From Aequorivita sp. HC6-5 (GTDB lineage Bacteria; Bacteroidota; Bacteroidia; Flavobacteriales; Flavobacteriaceae), in the NCBI GenBank assembly GCA_905182755.1, contig CAJJCS010000002.1, positions 310,001 to 374,000 on the forward strand: DNA of 64,000 nt, written 5' to 3'. A program made the position numbers and the translations under genes. Positions 31,417 to 41,587 of this stretch are shown here, one piece after another (the first letter of the stretch is position 1; the number at the start of each line of letters is the position of its first letter). The notes beneath the pieces were generated by a model. It saw only the letters and a program-made list of their open reading frames with translations. It was not told the DNA's origin and did no database searches.

Positions 31417-32746
31417 ATGTTTGATAATTTAAGTGATAAGTTAGATAAAGCCCTTCATGTGCTCAAAGGACACGGAAGTATTACAGAGGTTAACGTTGCA
31501 GAAACGCTAAAAGAGGTACGTCGTGCCCTTTTGGATGCCGATGTTAATTTTAAAATAGCCAAAGACTTTACCAAGACCGTAAAGCAAAAAGCGCTGGGTC
31601 AAAACGTGTTGACATCCCTGCAACCTAGCCAGTTAATGGTTAAAATAGTAAAGGATGAACTTACAGCCCTAATGGGTGGAGATGCCTCTGGCATCAACTT
31701 AAAAGGGTCTCCAAGTGTTATTTTAATGTCTGGTTTGCAGGGTAGTGGTAAAACAACCTTCTCTGGTAAACTGGCCAATTACTTAAAAACTAAAAAAAGT
31801 AAAGAATCCTTTACTGGTTGCCTGTGATGTATATCGTCCTGCAGCGATCAATCAACTTCATGTTGTTGGAGAGCAAATAGGGGTTGAGGTATTTAGTGAC
31901 CAGGGTAATATGGATCCTGTTGCAATTGCTACAAAGGCTGTTGCACATGCAAAGGCAAACGGTTTTAACGTTGTGATTATAGATACTGCTGGACGTTTGG
32001 CTGTAGATGAGCCAATGATGCAAGAAATAGAAAATGTACACAAAGCAATCTCTCCAAGCGAGACATTGTTTGTTGTAGATGCTATGACGGGTCAAGATGC
32101 TGTTAATACTGCCAAAACGTTTAACGATAGGCTTAATTTTGATGGGGTTATACTTACCAAACTCGATGGTGATACTAGAGGTGGTGCAGCTATATCTATT
32201 AAAAGTGTTGTAAACAAGCCTATTAAGTTTATTGGTACGGGTGAGAAAATGGATGCAATTGATGTGTTCTATCCAGATCGTATGGCAGATAGAATCTTGG
32301 GTATGGGAGATGTTATCTCCTTGGTAGAAAGAGCACAGGAACAATTTGATGAAGAAGAAGCAAGAAAATTACAAAAGAAAATAGCCAAAAATCAATTTGG
32401 TTTTGATGATTTCTTAAAACAAATCAACCAGGTAAAGAAAATGGGAAGCATGAAAGATCTGGTAGGGATGATACCAGGTGCCGGAAAAGCCATGAAGGAT
32501 GTAGATATAGATGATGATGCCTTTAAGCATATAGAAGCCATTATTCATTCCATGACACCTTTAGAGAGAAGTGTTCCTACAACTATTGATACAAATCGTA
32601 AAAAGCGAATTGCAAAAGGGAGTGGTACCTCTGTGCAGCAAATCAACCAATTACTCAAGCAGTTTCAGCAAATGAGTAAAATGATGAAGATGATGCAAGG
32701 AGGCGGTGGTAAGAAGATGATGCAGATGATGGGAAATATGCGTTAA
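31417..32746 (+). CDS. ffh: Signal recognition particle protein (one-base frameshift in this sequence)
   Basis: Ffh with 4.5S RNA targets nascent membrane proteins. The N domain and the GTPase P-loop (SGLQGSGKTTFSGKLA, about 110) are in the first frame, which breaks after KKSK. The next frame continues NPLLVACDVYRPAAINQL, DTAGRLAVDEPMM, TKLDGDTRGGAAISI, and a methionine-rich M domain at the end (MSKMMKMMQGGGGKKMMQMM). An extra base near 31804 explains the break. Repaired, 442 residues. ffh is essential, so this is an error. Confidence 0.95.
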
Positions 32747-32789
32747 ACAGCATTAAATTATTCTAGGCAAGAAATATAAAACAAAGGCT

Positions 32790-33677
32790 ATGACAATCTT
32801 AGACGGAAAAAAAGTATCAAACGATATTAAAAACGAAATTGCAGCAGAGGTTAAAAAGATGAAAGATGCCGGAGAAAAGGTACCTCATTTAGCCGCTGTA
32901 ATTGTAGGGGATGATGGCGCGTCTCTAACCTATGTTGGAAGTAAAGTTCGCTCCTGTGAGCGGGTTGGTTTCGAGTCTACCATGGTGCGTATGTCTCACA
33001 CAACAAGTGAGGTAGAGCTATTAGATAAAATTAAGGAGCTGAACCACAATGATGCAATTGATGGTTTTATCATACAATTGCCGCTGCCTCCTCAAATAAA
33101 CACCCAGCGCGTTTTAATGGCGGTAGACCCAAGTAAAGATGTAGATGGTTTCCATCCAGAAAACTTTGGGAGAATGGCATTGGATATGTCCACCTTTATA
33201 CCTGCTACTCCTTTTGGAATCTTAGAGTTGTTAGAGCGTTATAAAGTAGATACAAAAGGGAAGCACACTGTTGTTATTGGCAGAAGCCATATTGTTGGTA
33301 GGCCAATGAGTATTTTAATGAGCCGCAAGGGTTGGCCAGGAAACTCTACGGTAACCCTAACACACAGTAATACAAAAAACATAACACAAATAATTAGCCA
33401 GGCAGACATTGTGATTTCTGCCCTAGGGGTTCCTAATTTTTTGAAAGCAGAAATGGTAAAAGATGATGCGGTGATTATAGATGTAGGAATTACACGCGTA
33501 GAGGATCTATCAAAGCCTAAAGGATATAGAATTGTTGGTGATGTAGATTTTGATGGAGTGAGCAAAAAGGCAAGTTTTATAACTCCCGTTCCAGGTGGTG
33601 TAGGACCAATGACCATTGCCATGCTACTAAAAAACACCTTGCTAGCCAGAGAGCAGCGCGCTATCTCTAAAAACTAA
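32790..33677 (+). CDS. folD: Methylenetetrahydrofolate dehydrogenase / cyclohydrolase
   Basis: FolD interconverts 5,10-methylene- and 10-formyl-THF. The 295-residue protein has GDDGASLTYVGSKVRSCERVG (catalytic Lys in YVxxK), DGFIIQLPLPP, PSKDVDGFHPENFG, VVIGRSHIVGRPM and TPVPGGVGPMTIAML. All active-site blocks are present and the length is normal. It follows ffh by 43 bases and is probably co-transcribed. Confidence 0.97.
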   Translation: MTILDGKKVSNDIKNEIAAEVKKMKDAGEKVPHLAAVIVGDDGASLTYVGSKVRSCERVGFESTMVRMSHTTSEVELLDKIKELNHNDAIDGFIIQLPLPPQINTQRVLMAVDPSKDVDGFHPENFGRMALDMSTFIPATPFGILELLERYKVDTKGKHTVVIGRSHIVGRPMSILMSRKGWPGNSTVTLTHSNTKNITQIISQADIVISALGVPNFLKAEMVKDDAVIIDVGITRVEDLSKPKGYRIVGDVDFDGVSKKASFITPVPGGVGPMTIAMLLKNTLLAREQRAISKN

Positions 33678-33694
33678 TACATATATACTAATAT

Positions 33695-33733
33695 TAAAAA
33701 GCCCTTTAGGTATCTCCTAAAGGGCTTTTTTTG
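33695..33733. terminator. Strong bidirectional terminator after folD
   Basis: GCCCTTTAGG (33701-33710) pairs perfectly with CCTAAAGGGC (33716-33725) around a five-base loop, flanked by an A-run on the left and a T-run on the right. It can end folD transcription and also the opposing glyoxalase gene. Confidence 0.92.
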
Positions 33734-33788
33734 TTAGGTATTTTATTGAAATTAGTGCTGTATATCTATGCAAGCTCTCTCTAACTTT

Positions 33789-34210
33789 TTAACTAGCAAA
33801 TAACTGGCTTGGATCTGCAAATGCTTTAAACTCTAGAGCGTTTGAGCTAGGGTCTTTAAAAAACATTGTTGCCTGTTCTCCTACAAGGCCTTTAAATCTA
33901 GTGTAGGGTGCTATGATAAACTCGACGTTTTTTTCTTGAAGTTGTTTTGCCAGCTCATTGAAAGTATCCATATCAAGCACGACACCAAAATGAGGAATAG
34001 GAACCTCTTTCCATCTACAGTATTTGTTGGAGCTTTGGGTTGCGAGTCCTGTTTTAGATGGATAACAAGTTGGTGTCCAAAGAAATTAAAATCTACCCAA
34101 TGATCACTGCTTCTTCCTTCTTTGCAGCCTAGTGTGTCTCTGTAAAATGTTCTACAACTTGCTAAGTCATCAACGGGGATGGCTAGATGGAAAGGCGAGA
34201 GTGTGTGCAT
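33789..34210 (-). CDS. Glyoxalase / VOC-family protein (one-base frameshift)
   Basis: The N-terminal frame reads [20 protein letters not shown] and [20 protein letters not shown], a VOC module with a metal-ligand His. It breaks after VDGK because a base is missing in the A run (34008-34010 on the plus strand). The next frame continues [20 protein letters not shown] and ends [16 protein letters not shown], with the second module Glu. Repaired length is 140 residues. The likely class is a bleomycin-resistance/dioxygenase-fold enzyme of unknown substrate. Confidence 0.82.
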
Positions 34211-34242
34211 AGCTTTAATGTTTTAGTTGAAAGTTTACGATG

Positions 34243-34803
34243 TTACTGACCCTCCCAGGCAATCATAAAATATTTAAAGGTAGCGCCTTGTGGTATTTGA
34301 GATGCTTCAATGGTTAGGTTAGGGTTGTACCTTAGGTTTTCTGGTAGTTGTTTTTTGTCTATGGTGATAAATACATCACTATCTTTTAAAAAGATAACAA
34401 CAGCATCTATACTTGTTTGGATTCCAGAGATTTCATAGTTGTCTTTAATATCTTTAAAGGTGCTCTTTATAGATAGCCCTTTGCTTGTTTTGTATCTAGA
34501 GTCATACACTCGTAGGTTGTTTATTGTTGCCTCAGGACTGTTTTGTATATCTGGAGATAGCCCCAGTAGTTTGCTGCCATCTTTTGAAAACACCTCTAGA
34601 TCTCCTTGCAAGGCATCACTAGGGCTACTATTGGAGAGGGGCACAATACTGTCATTTGCAAAAACAGTCTTTAATTGTTTAAGGGTAGTTTGGCTTGTGA
34701 GTGTACCAATTTTACCATTTGTTATGGTAAAGGCGTCTTTTTTATTTGTGCATTGTACAGATAGTAAAGCGGCTAGGGCTGTTATAATAATAGCGTTTTT
34801 CAT
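34243..34803 (-). CDS. Hypothetical lipoprotein
   Basis: The protein has 186 residues. A lipoprotein signal (MKNAIIITALAALLSVQC, Cys18) is followed by a Ser/Thr-rich, mostly beta-type domain. I do not recognise the family. A conserved-looking block is TLTSQTTLKQLKTVFANDSI. It precedes the glyoxalase gene on the same strand, 32 bases apart; no functional link is evident. Confidence 0.6.
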   Translation of the reverse strand: MKNAIIITALAALLSVQCTNKKDAFTITNGKIGTLTSQTTLKQLKTVFANDSIVPLSNSSPSDALQGDLEVFSKDGSKLLGLSPDIQNSPEATINNLRVYDSRYKTSKGLSIKSTFKDIKDNYEISGIQTSIDAVVIFLKDSDVFITIDKKQLPENLRYNPNLTIEASQIPQGATFKYFMIAWEGQ

Positions 34804-35018
34804 TATTTGGTTTTGGTTGTTTGTGTATTAATCTGGTAGTTGGTTCAGGTGAGTACTCTTAATTTTTTATAAAAATAACAATTGTATCCTGTCTTGTAAA
34901 ACAATATAGTCTTTAGTTTTATGGCAAGGTATATTAGGTTGTTTTAATGTGCCTATTTAAAGAGAGATACTCCTGTTTTGTCTTTGCAGAAATAGGTACC
35001 CATCGTAGATAATTATAC

Positions 35019-35026
35019 TATCTTTG
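35019..35026 (+). promoter_or_regulatory. Bacteroidota -7 box for queE
   Basis: TATCTTTG fits TAnnTTTG and lies eight bases before the ATG at 35034. Transcription would start close to the ATG, so queE may be read from a very short leader. No -33 TTG at the right spacing is seen. Confidence 0.4.
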
Positions 35027-35033
35027 CTGGCGT

Positions 35034-35663
35034 ATGCAAAAAGAGATTCAAGAGCAAGTAAATAAAGGTATGATGCTTCCACTTATGGAAGAGTTCTACA
35101 CCATTCAAGGAGAGGGTTTTCATAAAGGGACTGCAGCTTATTTTATTAGAGTTGGAGGCTGTGATGTTGGCTGTCATTGGTGTGATGTGAAAGAAAGCTG
35201 GAATCCAGAGAGCCATCCCCCAACTGCCATTGAGGCCATTGCGCAAAACGCAAATAAATACTCGAAAACTATTGTTATAACTGGTGGAGAACCCCTCACC
35301 TGGGATATGGGCCCTTTAACATCGCTGTTAAAACAAATGGGTATGAGCACCCACATAGAAACCTCTGGAGCCTACCCTTTGTCTGGCTCTTGGGATTGGA
35401 TTTGTTTGTCACCAAAAAAAATGAAGTTACCTACCCAACAGGTGTACAAAGCAGCTCATGAATTAAAGGTGATTATATATAATAAAAACGATTTTGAATT
35501 TGCCGAAAAGCAAGCTGAAAAAGTTGGTGAAGACTGTATTTTATACCTGCAGCCAGAATGGAGTAAACGAGAAACTATGATTCCTCAAATTGTAGATTAC
35601 GTTATGGCAAACCCAAAGTGGATGGTGTCACTGCAAACACATAAGTATTTAAATATTCCGTAG
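35034..35663 (+). CDS. queE: 7-carboxy-7-deazaguanine synthase
   Basis: QueE is a radical-SAM enzyme of queuosine/preQ1 synthesis. The 209-residue protein has FYTIQGEGFHKGTAAYFIR, the cluster loop CDVGCHWCD (spacing C-x3-C-x2-C) and ITGGEPLTWDMGPL. The first ATG gives MQKEIQEQVNKGMMLPLME. No other queuosine genes lie in this window. Confidence 0.93.
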   Translation: MQKEIQEQVNKGMMLPLMEEFYTIQGEGFHKGTAAYFIRVGGCDVGCHWCDVKESWNPESHPPTAIEAIAQNANKYSKTIVITGGEPLTWDMGPLTSLLKQMGMSTHIETSGAYPLSGSWDWICLSPKKMKLPTQQVYKAAHELKVIIYNKNDFEFAEKQAEKVGEDCILYLQPEWSKRETMIPQIVDYVMANPKWMVSLQTHKYLNIP

Positions 35664-35664
35664 G

Positions 35665-35907
35665 CTATTTTTCTTGGTATAATTGACCTCGGTTGGGTTT
35701 AAGACGCTCTCTTAAATCATCCATGTGTTTTTTCTCTACCACCAAATATGCAATATGATGCATATCATGCACATTTTCTAGACCACAAAGTGTGTTTTCT
35801 AGTTTTTCTGAACGCGAAAATTCTTCCAGGTGTAGGATGTGGTGCGCCGCAGTTTGAGAAGCGTTGGGGCCTTTAAAATCCCAAATTAATTTAATACGTT
35901 GGCTCAT
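35665..35907 (-). CDS. Hypothetical protein next to queE
   Basis: This 80-residue protein has no signal peptide. It has DFKGPNASQTAAHHILHLEEF and VHDMHHIAYLVVEKKHM, so it is His-rich, and a basic end. It is convergent with queE with one base between the stops. I do not recognise a family. Confidence 0.55.
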   Translation of the reverse strand: MSQRIKLIWDFKGPNASQTAAHHILHLEEFSRSEKLENTLCGLENVHDMHHIAYLVVEKKHMDDLRERLKPNRGQLYQEK

Positions 35908-36121
35908 ATAGACGTGTTTGAGATACCTTTATTGGGTGTTTTTGTGTGTGGTAATAGTACCCTGCAAAGTTACTGCTTTTTTTAAAGGCTAGGGTATGTA
36001 CTTTAATGCGTAGTATTGCGTTATTAATTTGATTTGTTTACTAGTGGCAAATTGTTATTTTTGTTTGCTTAGTTATACCATTAACCTATTAGAAAAATAC
36101 AACTTAAAATACCCTCTTTTT

Positions 36122-38083
36122 ATGAAAAAAATCATTCTTGTATGCGCATTACTCTCTTTTGTGTTTACAGCACAATCTCAATCCCAGAAAGATGTTATTC
36201 TTACCATTGAGAATACTCCTGTTTACAAGCAAGAGTTTTTAAGGGTGTATAAAAAAAACCTAGATTTAGTAAAGGACGCGTCTCAAAAATCTGTGGATGG
36301 TTATTTAGAGTTGTTTGTAGACTACAAGTTAAAGGTGCAAGAGGCCTATGCTCAAAAACTAGATCAAGGAAAAGCATACAAAAAAGAGTTTGAAAAATAC
36401 CGTGCTCAGTTATCTAGAAATTATTTATTCGAGCAGAAGATTGAACAAGACATGGCTTTGGAAGCCTATGAGCGCTCTAAGGAGCAGATAAATGCGCAGC
36501 ATGTTCTAATTATGGTTGATTATGATGCCTTGCCTCAAGACACACTAGTGGCATACAATAAGGCTACAGAGGTGATGAAAATGGCTAAAAATGGTGCAGA
36601 TTTCACAGATTTAGTGCTTCAATACTCTGAAGAGCCAAACACCAAAGAGCAAAAAGGTAATCTAGGTTATTTTTCTGCTTTTTCGATGTTATATGCATTC
36701 GAGAATGCGGCCTACAATACCAAAGTAGGTGCCATTTCTGACATTACAAGAACCAGTTATGGGTATCATGTTATTAAAGTTTTAGACAGAAGACCAACGG
36801 GAAATGAAATTACAGTTTCTCATATAATGGTGTCAAATAAAAATGATGATCCTACTTTTGATCCTCAGGTAAGAATAAACGAATTATACCAATTACTAAA
36901 TCAAGGACAGAAATTTGAAGACTTGGCAAAGCAATTCTCTGAAGATAAAAACTCTGGAGTCTCTGGAGGCAAACTAAAGCCTTTTACAAGAGGAAAGTTA
37001 AGAGCTCCTAAGTTTGAGCAGGCTGCCTTTGCATTAAATACTCCTGGAGATATTTCTAAACCCGTTGCCTCTTCTTTTGGGTGGCACATTATACGTCTAG
37101 AGGGTATCAGCGAGCCAAAAACCTTTGAGCAGCAAAAAGAAAGGCTCTTAGCTCAAGGTAATAGAGGAGAAAGATTGATGGCTGTCACCTCAGAAATAAG
37201 AAGTAAAATAAAAGATAAATACGGCTACACAAATGATGCTACCTATGCTACTTTTTTTAACCAATTTGTAGACAAAGAAATTTTCAATAGAAGATGGAAG
37301 TATGATACATTAAACCCGACACTTGATAAGGTTATTTTTACAATTGGAAGCACAAATTTTTACTACAGAGATTTTGCAGCACATTTGGCAGTTAGACAAA
37401 CAAGACCGCTACCAAAATCTGTTAAGACTACAGAAAGCGCCGTAAGGTACATATATGATGATTTTGAAACCGTAGTGCTACAAGAGTATTTTAGAGATAA
37501 ACTAGAAGAAGAAAATCTTGACTATGCAGCTGTAATTAGTGAGTATAGAGATGGCCTACTTATATTTGATGTGATGGAAAATAATATCTGGAGTGTTGCA
37601 AAAACAGATACCCTAGCCCTGCAAGGCTATTACCAGAAAAACAAAGCAAGCTATCTTTGGAAAGACAGGGTGGAAGCTACTATTATAACAAGTAACGAAA
37701 AGGCCGCATTACAAGAATCTAAGGTTTTGTTAGAAAAGGGGAAGACACCCCAAGAAGTAAAAGAGCTGCTTAATAGTGATGCTGCTTTAAGGGTTTTACT
37801 CTCAAAAGGAATGTTTGAAAATGGTGCCAAACAATTACCAGAAAACTTTGAGTTTGTTGCAGGGGTTTCTGGAATTTACAAAGACCAGGGCGGCTACACT
37901 TTGGTGCAAGTAGACAAGATGTTACCTGCTAGTGAAAAATCTTTTAAAGAGGTAAGAGGTAGTGTGATGAGCGCTTATCAAGTACAGCTTGAAGCCTCTT
38001 GGATGCAATACCTAAGAGATAAGTATTCTGTGGTGATACATAAAAAGACACTTAAAAAAATCAAAAAAGAACTTAAAAAATAA
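36122..38083 (+). CDS. Periplasmic peptidyl-prolyl isomerase with two PpiC domains
   Basis: ATG 36122 gives a signal peptide (MKKIILVCALLSFVFTAQSQ); the upstream frame extension is not signal-like. Of about 653 residues, two parvulin modules follow: one around QINAQHVLIMVDYDALPQD to VKVLDRRP, the other from VSHIMVSNKNDD to FGWHIIRLEGI. A long C-terminal region of unknown function follows. It begins a three-gene run (with 38083 and 38894) of SurA-like proteins and likely aids outer-membrane protein folding. Its stop and the next start share a base (TAATG). Confidence 0.9.
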   Translation: MKKIILVCALLSFVFTAQSQSQKDVILTIENTPVYKQEFLRVYKKNLDLVKDASQKSVDGYLELFVDYKLKVQEAYAQKLDQGKAYKKEFEKYRAQLSRNYLFEQKIEQDMALEAYERSKEQINAQHVLIMVDYDALPQDTLVAYNKATEVMKMAKNGADFTDLVLQYSEEPNTKEQKGNLGYFSAFSMLYAFENAAYNTKVGAISDITRTSYGYHVIKVLDRRPTGNEITVSHIMVSNKNDDPTFDPQVRINELYQLLNQGQKFEDLAKQFSEDKNSGVSGGKLKPFTRGKLRAPKFEQAAFALNTPGDISKPVASSFGWHIIRLEGISEPKTFEQQKERLLAQGNRGERLMAVTSEIRSKIKDKYGYTNDATYATFFNQFVDKEIFNRRWKYDTLNPTLDKVIFTIGSTNFYYRDFAAHLAVRQTRPLPKSVKTTESAVRYIYDDFETVVLQEYFRDKLEEENLDYAAVISEYRDGLLIFDVMENNIWSVAKTDTLALQGYYQKNKASYLWKDRVEATIITSNEKAALQESKVLLEKGKTPQEVKELLNSDAALRVLLSKGMFENGAKQLPENFEFVAGVSGIYKDQGGYTLVQVDKMLPASEKSFKEVRGSVMSAYQVQLEASWMQYLRDKYSVVIHKKTLKKIKKELKK

Positions 38084-38937
38084 TGTCTAAACTACTTCTT
38101 ATATTGACTTTGTGTACGGCTATAGTTGGCTGTGATTTTTTGGAGCCTAAAAGCGCCAAAGAACCCGTAGCTAGAGTAAACGACACCTATTTATACCAGG
38201 AAGATATACAGGCTTTAATTTCAGAGAACACCACAAAACAAGACAGTATTAGTATTGTTGCCAACTATATCCAAAGATGGGCAACACAACAGCTGCTGAT
38301 AGATCAAGCAAATATTAACTTGCCCCAGCAGCAAATAGAAGACTACCAGGGTATGGTGGAGGAGTATAGAAACGATTTGTTTGCAGAGGCCTACAAAGGC
38401 GCAATTGTATCTAAGCTTTTGGACAGCACTATAACCCCGGAAGAGTACTCCTTGTTTTACCAACAAAATAAAGAGAACTTCACCCTAAAGGAAGAAATTT
38501 ACAAGTTGCGATACATACACCTAGATGCTAGTTTTCCAACTATTTCTGAAACAAAGCAAAAACTACGTCGTTTTAATACTGAGGATGTTGCTGCTTTGCA
38601 GGATAGTAGTTTAGAGTATAAGGGAGCTAATTTTAATGACTCTATTTGGGTTAAAAAAGAAACATTACTAAGGCAACTCCCAGTAATTAGAACCAAAGAA
38701 TCTAAGGTTTTAAAAAAAGCTGCTTTCTCACAATTAGAAGATTCATTAGGAGTATATTTGCTCAAAATTGAAGATGTGCTATCTCCCAATCAAACAGCAC
38801 CTTTACAATATATAAAGCCTATTATTAAAGAAATTATTTTAAATAAAAGAACGCTAGAACTTATAAAGGAACTAGAAAAAGACATTACTAAAGATGCTGT
38901 TAAAAACAAAAATTTTGAAGTGTATACCCAAAAATAG
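38083..38937 (+). CDS. Lipoprotein, probable PPIase/chaperone-like partner
   Basis: The 284-residue protein has a lipoprotein signal (MSKLLLILTLCTAIVGC, Cys17) and a helical SurA-N-like body (QRWATQQLLIDQANINLPQQ; KENFTLKEEIYKLRYI). No parvulin catalytic motif is obvious. It is translationally coupled to the upstream PPIase (TAATG) and overlaps the start of the next SurA-like gene by 44 bases. The tight coupling suggests they act together on outer-membrane proteins. I do not see the exact family. Confidence 0.7.
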   Translation: MSKLLLILTLCTAIVGCDFLEPKSAKEPVARVNDTYLYQEDIQALISENTTKQDSISIVANYIQRWATQQLLIDQANINLPQQQIEDYQGMVEEYRNDLFAEAYKGAIVSKLLDSTITPEEYSLFYQQNKENFTLKEEIYKLRYIHLDASFPTISETKQKLRRFNTEDVAALQDSSLEYKGANFNDSIWVKKETLLRQLPVIRTKESKVLKKAAFSQLEDSLGVYLLKIEDVLSPNQTAPLQYIKPIIKEIILNKRTLELIKELEKDITKDAVKNKNFEVYTQK

Positions 38938-40369
38938 TATTGCAATACTTTTGTTGCTGTGCGCTCAAACCTTTATGGTTGCTCAAGAGGTGATTGCTGT
39001 AGATAGTACGGGAGTTGCCAGAGAAAATCCATTACTAGAAGTTGCTAGTGCTCCAAAACAAAGTGATTCTATCTTGCCTTTTAAACGCTTCAAGGCAGAG
39101 GGAGTCTCTGCGGTTATTGGAGGCTATGTAGTTTTGGACAGCGATATAGATAAGAGTTATCTAGAATTCAAACAAAATGGAGTCTCTGTTGAGGAGATAA
39201 CCAGGTGTGAGCTTCTAGGTAAGTTAATGGAAGATAAGTTATACCTCCACCAAGCAAAACAGGATAGTATTATGATCTCTGACGCAGAGATAAACCCGCA
39301 AGTGGATCAACTTGTGCAATACATGGTTGGCCAACTTGGGAGTGAAGAAAAGGTAGTTGCATACTACCGTAAAGACAATTTATTACAGCTTAAAAACGAT
39401 TTGCTGAAAGCCAAAAGAGAGATAGAGCTGGCAAAACGCATGCAGGCTAAAGTGGTAGAAGTGGTTGAGGTTACTCCAGAGGAAATATCTGTTTTTTTTA
39501 ATAGTATACCCCAGGATGAGCGTCCAGTGTTTAGTGCAGAGGTTGAGGTGGCTCAAATTGTTGTGGAACCTAAATTTTCTAAACAAGCCCTTCAAGGAGT
39601 TATAGACAGACTTAATGAATTAAGAGAAGACATCGTAGAGGGAGGTTCTAGTTTTGCGACAAAAGCCGTTTTGTATTCTAAGGATGGGGCTGCCTCAAGA
39701 GGTGGTTTACTGCCAAGTATGCGCAGAGGTGATCCTTACTCTAAGATTTTTAAAGATGTTGCTTTTTCTTTATTAGAGGGTGAAGTGAGTGAGCCGTTTG
39801 AGTCAGAATTTGGTTTTCATATCCTTAAGGTAGATAAAATTCGTGGGCAAGAAATAGATGTGCGCCACATCATTTTATTTCCAGAATTAACCAATGATGC
39901 TATAGACCAGGCAAAAGACCGAATTGAAAAAATTAGAACCAGTATTATTAATGACAGTATATCCTTTGGTAGAGCTGCTCGTCTATACTCTGATGATAGT
40001 AATACAAGTAACAACGGTGGGCAGTTAGTAAATCCTACAAATCAAGATACGCGTTTTGATTTAACAAAGATGGATCCAACCCTTAGTGCTCAGGTATACA
40101 ATCTAGCCGAAAATGAAGTTTCAAAAATATTTGTTGACCAAGATAGAACGGGTAAAAAGACCTACAAGTTTTTGACCGTAACAAACAAATATGAGGAGCA
40201 TCCTGCAGATTTTGTAAAAGACTACGAGAAAATTAAATCTCTTGCACTGCGTCAAAAACAAATCAAGACCATTGAGCAGTGGCAAGAGCAAAAAATTAAA
40301 GACACCTACATAAATGTAAATAAAGATTACAGAGATTGTGTTTTTGCAAGTGATTGGGTAAAGAAATAA
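38894..40369 (+). CDS. SurA-like periplasmic chaperone / PPIase
   Basis: The 491-residue protein starts MLLKTKILKCIPKNSIAILL, with the signal peptide ending near VAQEV. After a SurA N-terminal helical domain come two PpiC modules (AEVEVAQIVVEPKFSKQAL to FGFHILKVDKIRG, then DVRHIILFPELTNDAI). It overlaps the lipoprotein gene by 44 bases, so coupling is expected. Role: folding or targeting of outer-membrane proteins, inferred from the family. Confidence 0.88.
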   Translation: MLLKTKILKCIPKNSIAILLLLCAQTFMVAQEVIAVDSTGVARENPLLEVASAPKQSDSILPFKRFKAEGVSAVIGGYVVLDSDIDKSYLEFKQNGVSVEEITRCELLGKLMEDKLYLHQAKQDSIMISDAEINPQVDQLVQYMVGQLGSEEKVVAYYRKDNLLQLKNDLLKAKREIELAKRMQAKVVEVVEVTPEEISVFFNSIPQDERPVFSAEVEVAQIVVEPKFSKQALQGVIDRLNELREDIVEGGSSFATKAVLYSKDGAASRGGLLPSMRRGDPYSKIFKDVAFSLLEGEVSEPFESEFGFHILKVDKIRGQEIDVRHIILFPELTNDAIDQAKDRIEKIRTSIINDSISFGRAARLYSDDSNTSNNGGQLVNPTNQDTRFDLTKMDPTLSAQVYNLAENEVSKIFVDQDRTGKKTYKFLTVTNKYEEHPADFVKDYEKIKSLALRQKQIKTIEQWQEQKIKDTYINVNKDYRDCVFASDWVKK

Positions 40370-40446
40370 ATTTCACTGGCAAACCCGTGAGTTTTTGGTC
40401 TTGTTTTTTACTCGAAATTAATTAAGATAAATTTATTTTATAGCAT

Positions 40447-41400
40447 ATGTCAGACGTAGCATTAGTGCAGCAACTCGTTACAAGGTATGAAGCCTTGCGC
40501 CAAGAAATTAAAAAAGTAATTGTAGGACAGGATGCGGTTGTAGAACAGGTTTTACTGTCTGTATTCTCTGGAGGACATGCACTTTTAATTGGTGTTCCAG
40601 GACTTGCTAAAACATTACTAGTAAATACAGTTTCTCAGGCTTTGGGTCTAGGGTTTAAGCGTATTCAATTCACCCCAGATTTAATGCCCAGTGATATTCT
40701 AGGGTCTGAAATATTAGATGAGTCTCGTAATTTCAAGTTTATAAAAGGGCCTATTTTCTCTAATATTATATTGGCAGACGAAATTAACAGAACACCACCA
40801 AAGACACAGGCGGCACTTCTGGAGGCTATGCAGGAGCGCAGCGTAACGGTTGCAGGACATAATTACAAACTAGATTTGCCTTATTTTGTATTGGCTACTC
40901 AAAACCCAATAGAGCAGGAAGGAACGTATCCTTTGCCAGAGGCCCAGTTAGACCGTTTTATGTTTGCTATTAATTTAGATTACCCAAGCTTTGCAGAAGA
41001 GGTTGAGGTGGTAAAGGCGACGACCTCTGGAACTCCGCAAAAAGTAAACCCACTGTTTACGGCTCAAGAAATTATAGATTTCCAGGAGCTTATACGCCGC
41101 ATACCTGTGGCAGATAATGTTATAGAATATGCTGTTACACTTGTGGGTAAAACAAGACCAAAGAGCCAAAGTGCTCCAGAGCTTGTGAAAAAATATATAG
41201 ATTGGGGTGCAGGCCCAAGGGCGTCTCAAAACCTTATTTTGGCTGCCAAAACACATGCTGCATTACAAGGTAATTTCTCTCCAGATATTGCAGATGTGCA
41301 AAAAGTAGCGGTGGGTATACTGCGTCACCGTTTGATAAAAAACTACAAGGCAGAAGCAGAAGGACTTTCTATTGAAGCTATAATTGCTAGTTTATTGTAG
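40447..41400 (+). CDS. MoxR-family AAA+ ATPase
   Basis: The protein has 317 residues. It has the Walker A block GVPGLAKTLLVNT (about 45-57), the Walker B region ILADEINRTPPKTQAALLEAMQ and the sensor block YFVLATQNPIEQEGTYPLPEAQLDRF, typical of MoxR ATPases, which work with VWA-domain or DUF58 partners. None of those partners follow here; aconitase is next. It is an orphan MoxR in this window. Confidence 0.93.
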   Translation: MSDVALVQQLVTRYEALRQEIKKVIVGQDAVVEQVLLSVFSGGHALLIGVPGLAKTLLVNTVSQALGLGFKRIQFTPDLMPSDILGSEILDESRNFKFIKGPIFSNIILADEINRTPPKTQAALLEAMQERSVTVAGHNYKLDLPYFVLATQNPIEQEGTYPLPEAQLDRFMFAINLDYPSFAEEVEVVKATTSGTPQKVNPLFTAQEIIDFQELIRRIPVADNVIEYAVTLVGKTRPKSQSAPELVKKYIDWGAGPRASQNLILAAKTHAALQGNFSPDIADVQKVAVGILRHRLIKNYKAEAEGLSIEAIIASLL

Positions 41401-41458
41401 CGCAACTGGGCTTGTTTTTTACTCAAAAGCATTGTTTTTACTTGCTTTCATTATTTTT

Positions 41459-41494
41459 AAATCGATAATTTTCATACCCTGAAATTATCGATTT
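41459..41494 (+). terminator. Long AT-rich hairpin after moxR
   Basis: AAATCGATAATTT (41459-41471) and AAATTATCGATTT (41482-41494) form a perfect 13-bp stem. It is followed by a T-run shortly after (GTTATTTTT). It probably ends moxR transcription, although its low GC weakens it; an inverted-repeat operator for acn is the other option. Confidence 0.5.
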
Positions 41495-41587
41495 CGTTAT
41501 TTTTAAAGATAATTGTTGCTTATTGTTAAACAATGTGTAATTTAAAATGAATTTCATTGTGTATTTTTAAATAATTCATATTTTTTG

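Noticed and set aside
41459-41494. 13-bp palindrome as an attachment or recombination site
   Set aside because: It sits between two housekeeping genes, is AT-rich and followed by Ts; a terminator is the simpler reading.
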